DNA from: Aquipseudomonas alcaligenes_A
GTDB lineage: Bacteria; Pseudomonadota; Gammaproteobacteria; Pseudomonadales; Pseudomonadaceae
NCBI GenBank assembly: GCA_048595745.1
Contig: CP184361.1
Reading direction: 5' to 3' (one strand)
Length of the DNA stretch: 64,000 bases
Notes under the pieces: model-generated
The model's database searches: none
The model's input: the letters and a program-made list of their open reading frames with translations, nothing else
What the model was told of the DNA's origin: nothing
Made by a program: the position numbers and the translations under genes
Part shown: in pieces, positions 58,195 through 64,000 of the stretch
Numbering within the stretch: the stretch's first letter is position 1
Layout of the letters: every line of letters starts with the position of its first letter

Positions 58195-59043
58195 TCAGGC
58201 AGTCAGGCGATCATCGCGAAAATCGCGCAGTGCCTGTTCGATCTCCTCGTGGCTGTTCATCACGAAGGGGCCGTATTGCACGATCGGCTCGTTCAGCGGC
58301 GTGCCGGCGATCAGCAGCACCCGCGCGCCGGTTGCGCTGCCCATCTCGATGGCGCCGATTTCCGATAGCCGCGCCAGGCGGCCTTTGCTGACGCTGTGGC
58401 CGTTGACCGCCAGCTCACCCTCGTAGACATACAACAGCACCCGCTGGCCATCGGCCAGGCGCGGTGCCAGGCGGCTACCGGCTGGCAGATGCAGGTCGAA
58501 TAGCTGTGGCGCGGTATGCGGACGTTGTACGGCACCCTCCTGCTGCTGCTCTCCGTCATCGAAGCGCCCGGCGATCACCGTTACCGCCACGCCCGTGCTA
58601 GTGGTGAGGCGGGGGATTTCCTCTGGTGCATAGTCGCGGTAGCCGGCATCGCCCAGCTTGTCCTTGGCCGGCAAGTTGAGCCAGAGCTGGAAGCCACGCA
58701 TCACGCCTTCCTGCTGCTCCGGCATCTCGCTGTGGATGATGCCGCGCGCGGCCGTCATCCACTGCACGCCGCCGCTTTCCAGCAGGCCGACATTGCCCAG
58801 GTGGTCTTCGTGGCGCATGCGCCCTTCGAGCATGTAGGTGATGGTCTCGAAGCCGCGGTGCGGGTGCGGCGGGAATCCGGCGATGTAGTCGTCCGGGTTG
58901 TCCGAGCCGAACTCGTCGAGCATCAGGAAGGGATCGAAGCGCTCGATGCCGGCGCCGCCGATTACGCGGGTCAGGCGTACACCGGCGCCATCCGAGGCGC
59001 TCTGGCCGATGTGCTGGGTGAGGACTTGGCGGAATTGGGTCAT
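58195..59043 (-). CDS. pirin family protein
   Basis: A 282-residue bicupin. The metal ligands of the N-terminal cupin are in FPPHPHRGFETITYM, with RGIIHSEMP and a conserved C-terminal pirin domain ending in FVMNSHEEIEQALRDF. It is longer than the pirin at 20664 and belongs to the classical Pirin_C group. Function could be quercetinase-like or regulatory. Confidence 0.93.
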   Translation of the reverse strand: MTQFRQVLTQHIGQSASDGAGVRLTRVIGGAGIERFDPFLMLDEFGSDNPDDYIAGFPPHPHRGFETITYMLEGRMRHEDHLGNVGLLESGGVQWMTAARGIIHSEMPEQQEGVMRGFQLWLNLPAKDKLGDAGYRDYAPEEIPRLTTSTGVAVTVIAGRFDDGEQQQEGAVQRPHTAPQLFDLHLPAGSRLAPRLADGQRVLLYVYEGELAVNGHSVSKGRLARLSEIGAIEMGSATGARVLLIAGTPLNEPIVQYGPFVMNSHEEIEQALRDFRDDRLTA

Positions 59044-59135
59044 GGGGCACCTCCTGAAGTGGAATGCGCCCATGCTAGTCCAGCAGATTGAATCTATGGG
59101 TGAGACTTTTACCGTTTAAATATCTATTAATTGGA

Positions 59136-59903
59136 TCATTCGGCGATCTGCAGCTTGCGCGCCTCGCGGTACACGTAGCGTACCTTCTCGTATTCGAACG
59201 GGCTGTTGAGCTGGCCATAGCGGAAGCTGGTGCTGTCGCGCAGGTCGATCACGCGCAGGCCGGTGATTTCCGGGTGATCGCTGCTGATCTCCGCCATGTT
59301 GAGGTAGTTGATCTGGTTCTCGGCAGCGAAGTCGAACACCTTGCCACCGGTATCGCGCAGGTTGGACGGGCCGAGCAGCGGCAACATGACGTAGGGGCCG
59401 TCCGGCACGCCGTAGAAGCCCAGGGTCTGGCCGAAGTCCTCGCTCTGCTTGGGCAGGCCCATGCGCGTGGCCGGGTCCCACAAGCCGGCTATGCCGACCG
59501 TGGTGTTGAGCAGCAGGCGCCCGGTGGTTTGCAACGAGCGCTTACCCTTGAGCTGCAGCAGGCTGTTGAGCAGGTTGGGTACATCGCCCAGGTTGCCGAA
59601 GAAGTTGTTCACGCCGGTTCGCACCAGGCCCGGCGTGACATAGCGATAGCCGCGCACCACCGGCAGGAACACCCACTCGTCAAAGCGGTAGTTGAAGTGG
59701 TACACGCGGCGGTTCCATGACTCCCAGGGATCATAGACATGCAGGGCGCTCAGGGTGGAGCGCTCGAACTCGCGCTGGTCCAGGTACGGGTTGAACTGCA
59801 GCTGCTGCATGGGGTTGGTGAAGCCGTCGGGGTCGGTCTGGGTTTCGGCCTGGGCCAGGCTGGCGGCCAACAGCAGGGCGAGCGGGAACAGGTACTTAGC
59901 CAC
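59136..59903 (-). CDS. MlaA/VacJ family protein without a lipoprotein cysteine
   Basis: A 255-residue MlaA-like protein (YDPWESWNRRVYHFNYRFDE, GVNNFFGNLGDVPNLLNSLLQLK, TRMGLPKQSEDFGQTLGFYG). MlaA is normally an outer membrane lipoprotein that removes phospholipids from the outer leaflet. Here the signal peptide ends ASLAQAE with no cysteine, so the product should be soluble or anchored otherwise. Its start overlaps the stop of the upstream hydrolase by 8 bases, so the two are coupled. Confidence 0.9.
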   Translation of the reverse strand: MAKYLFPLALLLAASLAQAETQTDPDGFTNPMQQLQFNPYLDQREFERSTLSALHVYDPWESWNRRVYHFNYRFDEWVFLPVVRGYRYVTPGLVRTGVNNFFGNLGDVPNLLNSLLQLKGKRSLQTTGRLLLNTTVGIAGLWDPATRMGLPKQSEDFGQTLGFYGVPDGPYVMLPLLGPSNLRDTGGKVFDFAAENQINYLNMAEISSDHPEITGLRVIDLRDSTSFRYGQLNSPFEYEKVRYVYREARKLQIAE

Positions 59904-61194
59904 GGAAGAACTCCAGCATGGCGTCGCCGTTGACGCGGTAGTTGAGGTTGCCGCAATGCCCGCCGCGCGGATAAAGAGTCAGGCGCTCGCCGAAGGTGCG
60001 GCGCAGGAACCCGAGGTCGCCACGCCCCAGGATCAGGTCGTCGGCATTGTGCATCACCGCCACCTTGGGGCTCTTCTTCAGGTACTGCTCCAGGGCGTAA
60101 AGGCTGATCTGGTCGTTCAGCTGCAGCAGGCTGCCGCCGTCATAGGCCTTGCGCCAGTAAGGCAGCAGTTGCTCGACGATGTAGCAGTCGAAATCGCACT
60201 GCAGGGCGCGCTTGAAGAAAGGAGTCAGGCTGGTGCCTTCGCTGATCGGGTAGTGCGGCGGGGTGATCAGGCCGCGGCGGTTGATCAGGTCGGCGGTGAA
60301 GGCCATGTCCGATACCGAGAAACGGAACGAGCTGCCGATCAGCATGGCCAGCTGTTCGTTGCTGAGCTTCTGGCCGGACTGCTGGAAGTCGTAGAGCAGG
60401 GCCTCGTTCATGTCGATGTGGCCCTTTTCCTCGAAGTAGCGCGAGAGCTTGCCGAGGATCAGCTCGAAGTAGGTGGTGCCGTCGTCGACGCCCTTGACCC
60501 GGGTCTGTACCAGGCGGTCGAGGTTGGTTACCGAGGTGTAGAGGTTGACCGGCGGGTTGAGCAGCAGCACGCGCTTGAAGTTGAAGCTGCGCAGGCGCTC
60601 ATCCAGCTCGCTGACAAAGGCGGCATTCAGCGCCCCCAGGCTGTAGCCGGTGAGGTGGTAGTCGCTGACGGCCAGCTTGGGGTGCTGGGCGCGCACGGCC
60701 ATCATCACCCGGTACAGGTCCTCGGCGTCCTGCCGTGACAGGCCGGGGGTGGCATTGCGCGAGGCGGCGCTCATGAAGTCGTAGCTGGTTGGCGAGGACA
60801 GCTGTACCACGTGATAGCCGGCGCCATAGAACAGGCGCTTGAGTTCTTCGGTCTTGCCGCTGGAGTAGCTGGCGCCGGTGCCGGCGATGATGAAGATCAG
60901 CGGCGCCTGGCCCTTCTGCTGGGCCAGGCGATAACGCAGCTTGGTCACCGACCAGAAGTTTTCCGGCAGCTGGAATTCACGCTCCGGGCGCAGCTTGAGG
61001 TCGTAGTCAGCCTGGTCGATCTCGTCGTCGCTGGGCACCGGCGAGCGCAGTTCCGGCGGCGTGGTGGCGATGGTCGCCTCGAAGGGGTTGGCCAGCGGGT
61101 AGCCGTAGCTGGCTACGTCAATGTCCGCCGCCAGCACTGGCGAGCCGAGCAGCAGGCTGCCGAGCAGGGCGATGAGCGAGGGGAAACGGGGCAT
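59896..61194 (-). CDS. secreted alpha/beta-hydrolase-like protein
   Basis: A 432-residue protein with a signal peptide ending at SPVLAAD. The hydrolase features are the strand-turn FIIAGTGASYSSGK, the nucleophile elbow TGYSLGALNAAF, a late aspartate in VMHNADDLILG and a C-terminal GGHCGN histidine, which together make a plausible Ser-Asp-His triad. The family is often mislabelled as a serine/threonine kinase; no kinase motifs exist here. Coupled to the MlaA-like gene, suggesting a lipid or envelope substrate. Confidence 0.82.
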   Translation of the reverse strand: MPRFPSLIALLGSLLLGSPVLAADIDVASYGYPLANPFEATIATTPPELRSPVPSDDEIDQADYDLKLRPEREFQLPENFWSVTKLRYRLAQQKGQAPLIFIIAGTGASYSSGKTEELKRLFYGAGYHVVQLSSPTSYDFMSAASRNATPGLSRQDAEDLYRVMMAVRAQHPKLAVSDYHLTGYSLGALNAAFVSELDERLRSFNFKRVLLLNPPVNLYTSVTNLDRLVQTRVKGVDDGTTYFELILGKLSRYFEEKGHIDMNEALLYDFQQSGQKLSNEQLAMLIGSSFRFSVSDMAFTADLINRRGLITPPHYPISEGTSLTPFFKRALQCDFDCYIVEQLLPYWRKAYDGGSLLQLNDQISLYALEQYLKKSPKVAVMHNADDLILGRGDLGFLRRTFGERLTLYPRGGHCGNLNYRVNGDAMLEFFRG

Positions 61195-61273
61195 GGGCCG
61201 GGTTCCTGGATAACGGAGGGTGAAGTGAATAACGGCGCTATGACAAGTGCAAGCGCCGCAAGTGCCGCAGCTG

Positions 61274-61840
61274 CTAATCCAGCGCGCTGAGGCTCTGTAC
61301 CCAGATCAGTTCGCAGGCACCTTGGCCGACATCCTCTCGGGTCAGTGAACTTTGCCAGTGAAAGCCATCGTCGCCGACCACTCGCACCAACTGGCCGCTC
61401 AGGGCGATGCGCTGGCCCGGCTCTACCCGCTGCAGAGCCCTGGCCACCGTGGCATCGGCGGGAATCAGGTGCATATTGGCGCTGTGGATTTCGATCTCGC
61501 GACGGGGAATGGGGAAGTCGTCGGTGCGCCAGTGATACCAGCGGTTGCGCTGGCTGATGTCGATACGTGCCAGCACCTGAGGATCGGCCATTGGGCCCCA
61601 GCCCAGCGCCAGGTCGGTGGGCGAGATTCGCGCGCCGCGGTCGAACAGGTAATCCTCGCGGCCCAGTACGCGGGCCTCCAGGCTGAAGGCCTGCAAGGGC
61701 GTAATGGTATGGCCATCGAGGCGGATCACGCCGTCCGGCGAGGCCTGCTGCGGGGGTTCGGATGGCAGACGCAGCCATTGCCAGCCAAGTGCGAGCAGCA
61801 TCAGCAGGGTCAGGGCGAGGAGCAGGCGGCGTGCGGTCAT
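61274..61840 (-). CDS. conserved hypothetical membrane-anchored protein
   Basis: A 188-residue protein with one N-terminal membrane segment (LLLALTLLMLLALGWQWL) and a periplasmic domain. It contains GREDYLFDRGARISPTDLALGWGPMAD and IEIHSANMHLIPAD, features I know from uncharacterised proteobacterial proteins but cannot link to a function. No catalytic motif. It precedes the hydrolase and MlaA-like genes on the same strand. Confidence 0.75.
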   Translation of the reverse strand: MTARRLLLALTLLMLLALGWQWLRLPSEPPQQASPDGVIRLDGHTITPLQAFSLEARVLGREDYLFDRGARISPTDLALGWGPMADPQVLARIDISQRNRWYHWRTDDFPIPRREIEIHSANMHLIPADATVARALQRVEPGQRIALSGQLVRVVGDDGFHWQSSLTREDVGQGACELIWVQSLSALD

Positions 61841-61924
61841 GGGGCTAATTCTAGTGTTGCGGTCTTGCACTCGGGCACGAGCAGATTAAGCTGGTCGCCT
61901 TTTTCGGACCACCGGAGCGTCAAG

Positions 61925-62293
61925 ATGTCCCGCCATATTCCCCTCCTGCTGTTGCTGCTGGTGCTGCCCCTGTGGCTGGCGGCCAGCTACGGCGTGCGTT
62001 TCGCCCTGATGGAGGACAGCCAGTGGGTGGGCATTTGCGTTGAGCAGGCAGCGCGCTGGGAATGTCAGGCCCGTGCCGGGCTGGGCTATCTGATTCACTT
62101 CCGGGTGATTGCCTGGACAGCACTGGTGTTGGCGCTGGTGGGCTTCATCGCGCCGGGCAAGACCGGTCGGGTGTTGGCCGCTCTGGCACTGTTCTGCGGT
62201 ATTCCGGCTCTGGTGTTGTACAGCGCCAGCCTGGCGGTGTTCGCCCTGGTGCTGGCGGGCCTGCGCCTGGTGCGGGCGCCCCGCGCCGCCTGA
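61925..62293 (+). CDS. small membrane protein of unknown function
   Basis: A 122-residue protein with about three hydrophobic segments (IPLLLLLLVLPLWLAASYGV, FRVIAWTALVLALVGFIAPG, LAALALFCGIPALVLYSASL) and two cysteines in the loop between the first two (GICVEQAARWECQ). Divergent from the gene at 61274. No family recognised. Confidence 0.65.
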   Translation: MSRHIPLLLLLLVLPLWLAASYGVRFALMEDSQWVGICVEQAARWECQARAGLGYLIHFRVIAWTALVLALVGFIAPGKTGRVLAALALFCGIPALVLYSASLAVFALVLAGLRLVRAPRAA

Positions 62294-62332
62294 CGGCACG
62301 GGGCGGCAGGCGCCGCGCCTTAGAGCGAGCCT

Positions 62333-63886
62333 TCAGCCGCGCGAATGACGCAGGCTGCGCCACAGGGCGGCGACCAGCAGCGCGCTGGTCAGTGCCCAGC
62401 CGATGGCTTGCTGGTTGTGCAGGCCTTCCTGATAAAGCTGAGGCGCGATACCGGCACCGATGATCACGGTCAGCAGGGCGATCTCGCGGCGCGGCGCGCG
62501 CACCGGTCGGCACAGGTAAACCAGCGCCGGCAGTAGCAGGGCCAGACTGGGGAAGCTGCGGTAGCGCGAGTCGAACACCAACCCGAGCATCAGTACCGCA
62601 CCGGCAAAGCCGGCTGCCGCCAGCCACCAACCGCCGCGCGCCTCCAGCCAGGCGAAGGCGCGCTCACGCCAGCCATGGCGCGAAGACAGGGCCAGGATGG
62701 CATGCGCCAGCACCAGCAGGTTGAGGCCGAGTAGGGCGGTCGCCCATAGCCATTCGCCCCAGTAGCGGCTGGTGATCAGCGCCAGCTCGCTCCAGCCCAG
62801 GCTGCAGGCTGCGCCGAAGGCAGCGACGAGCGGCAGCAGCAGAGCGGCGCGCGTTGAGGCAGGGCGGCCGGCGAGCAGCAATGCGGCGCACAGCAACAGG
62901 CCGCTGGCTCCCAGCCACAGCGGCCAGTGCGGCAGGTTGGACACCGGGCCGGCGAGGATGCCCTTGTCGCCGCGGTCGGCATCATAGAGGCCCCAGAAAC
63001 CGCCGACGGCGCCCTCGCTGTCGCGTTTCCACGGCTGGTCGAAGGCTTCGATCAGGTTGTAGTGCCAGCCGTTGTCCTCGGCCAGTTTGACGAAGCCACG
63101 GATGAACAGTGCTTCGTTGACCCGGCTCGGCAGCGCTGTCTCACGCTGGCGGCCTTCGCTGGGCCAGCCGGTTTCGCCGATCAGGATATCCTTGGGTGCA
63201 TAGGCGCTGCCGAAGGCACGGCGTACGTTGGCGACCTGGTTCAGGGCCGCGTCGATGCCAGTGGGATCGTCTTCCCAGTACGGCAGCAGGTGAATGGTGA
63301 GGAAGTCTACCGCCGGTGCCATCTGCGGATGCTTGATCCAGAATTCCCAGACATCGGCATAGGTCACTGGCTGCTTCACTGCCGCCTTGACGCGTGCGAT
63401 CAGGGCGACCAGCTGGCTTTCGGTGGCTTCCTTGCGCAGCAGCACTTCGTTGCCGACGATGACCGCATCGATCACGTCCGGGTAGGTGTTGGCGGCGCTG
63501 ATCAGCGCCTTGATCTCAAGCTCGGTGTCCGCCGGATTGGCGCTGACCCAGGCGCCGGCCAGCATTTTCAGACCATGTTTGCGCGCCAGTTCCGGCAGGG
63601 CTTCCAGGCCGATTTGCGAATAGGTACGGATGCAGGTAAAGCGCTGGGCGAGCAGCGCCAGGTCGGCATCGACCCGCTCCGGGCGCAGCACGAAAGGCTG
63701 CTGGAAGGGCGACTGGTCCTTGTCGAACGGCGTGTAGGACGCGCACTGCAGCTTGTGCGTCGGCGTGGCAGCGTCGGGCAGTTCGACTGGCCGGCCGACC
63801 CAGTACCAGATGGCGGTGAGTGCCGCCAGGGCGATAAGCAGGGCCAGGGAGTAGGGGAGAGCGGGAAAGCGCGACGTGGTGGTCAT
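62333..63886 (-). CDS. glycoside hydrolase family 17-like membrane protein (beta-glucan synthesis type)
   Basis: A 517-residue protein. One N-terminal membrane segment is followed by a GH17-like TIM barrel (about 45-315) with the acid/base glutamate in IVGNEVLLR and the nucleophile in IGETGWPS. Six to eight hydrophobic segments make up the C-terminal half (about 320-515). Related proteins in rhizobia and pseudomonads transfer glucosyl units in beta-1,3/1,6-glucan synthesis. ATG 63886 or ATG 63895 may be the start. Nothing recognisable lies in the last 100 bases of the window. Confidence 0.85.
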   Translation of the reverse strand: MTTTSRFPALPYSLALLIALAALTAIWYWVGRPVELPDAATPTHKLQCASYTPFDKDQSPFQQPFVLRPERVDADLALLAQRFTCIRTYSQIGLEALPELARKHGLKMLAGAWVSANPADTELEIKALISAANTYPDVIDAVIVGNEVLLRKEATESQLVALIARVKAAVKQPVTYADVWEFWIKHPQMAPAVDFLTIHLLPYWEDDPTGIDAALNQVANVRRAFGSAYAPKDILIGETGWPSEGRQRETALPSRVNEALFIRGFVKLAEDNGWHYNLIEAFDQPWKRDSEGAVGGFWGLYDADRGDKGILAGPVSNLPHWPLWLGASGLLLCAALLLAGRPASTRAALLLPLVAAFGAACSLGWSELALITSRYWGEWLWATALLGLNLLVLAHAILALSSRHGWRERAFAWLEARGGWWLAAAGFAGAVLMLGLVFDSRYRSFPSLALLLPALVYLCRPVRAPRREIALLTVIIGAGIAPQLYQEGLHNQQAIGWALTSALLVAALWRSLRHSRG

Positions 63887-64000
63887 GGCATCCATAGTTA
63901 GCGGGCGGCGGAGCCGCGCATCTTAACGGAGCCCCGGGCTCACGCACAGCTCACCCGTGGTGATGCAGCCAGGCATGCCCTGGTATGGCGCCGCCGCCGG

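Noticed and set aside
1..64000. CRISPR arrays and prophages
   Set aside because: No regularly spaced direct repeats and no phage structural, lysis or integrase genes were seen.

Overview
The window is chromosomal DNA of a high-GC gamma-proteobacterium, almost certainly a Pseudomonas. Evidence: the gene orders queE-queC-tRNA-Lys-nadA, bcp-gcvR-dapA-bamC-purC-tRNA-Ser and minC-minD-minE-rluA-apeB, Pseudomonas-type tRNA sequences, and two blocks whose order matches what I remember of P. aeruginosa PAO1 (around PA0975-PA1013, and around PA3271 down to PA3238). Details that differ from PAO1 (a long-form PurC, no genes between tRNA-Lys and nadA) point to another species. No rRNA, CRISPR array, prophage or recognisable transposase was seen.

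Layout. 1-8.9 kb: queuosine precursor genes, tRNA-Lys, NAD synthesis (nadA), a periplasmic M48 protease, a TusA-like protein, peroxiredoxin, GcvR, DapA, BamC, PurC and tRNA-Ser. 9-17 kb: a CorC/HlyC-type membrane protein and a CBS protein, a RES-Xre toxin-antitoxin pair with a perfect inverted repeat over its promoter, and a copper-type cluster (DUF2946, TonB receptor, PepSY membrane protein, PCu(A)C chaperone). 17-30 kb: a Sel1 protein, RmuC, an MgtC/DUF4010 protein, a pirin, a large SSS-type hybrid histidine kinase, GNAT and AraC proteins, AzlCD exporter and an MFS-acyltransferase fusion. 30-35 kb: a guanidinium exporter behind a two-hairpin guanidine-II riboswitch, RdgC, tRNA-Val and tRNA-Asp, an FKBP isomerase, a YkvA protein and a small Xre/unknown/Sel1 operon.

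35.0-40.8 kb is the standout: an AT-rich block of about 5.8 kb that splits a gene for an EAL-CBS-GGDEF cyclic-di-GMP protein inside its GGDEF domain. Removing the block between two TCG triplets (34984-34986 and 40819-40821) restores the canonical FKPFND/LYGYARGDE reading frame. The block encodes an SMC/ABC-type ATPase with a possible C-terminal nuclease domain, a beta-class adenine DNA methyltransferase, and a divergent, probable restriction endonuclease of unfamiliar type. It has no transposase or integrase. It looks like a restriction-modification system with an attached ATPase effector, perhaps comparable in logic to PrrC or RloC beside R-M systems.

42-64 kb returns to core genes: the Prc protease, a quinone oxidoreductase, a HAD phosphatase, a phosphonate/organophosphate-like ABC transporter with a phosphodiesterase and GntR regulator (a Pho-box-like site lies before the regulator), aminopeptidase ApeB, pseudouridine synthase RluA, the Min division-site system, a lipid A acyltransferase, a patatin lipase, a second pirin, an MlaA-like protein lacking the lipoprotein cysteine together with an alpha/beta hydrolase, and a GH17-like glucan enzyme.
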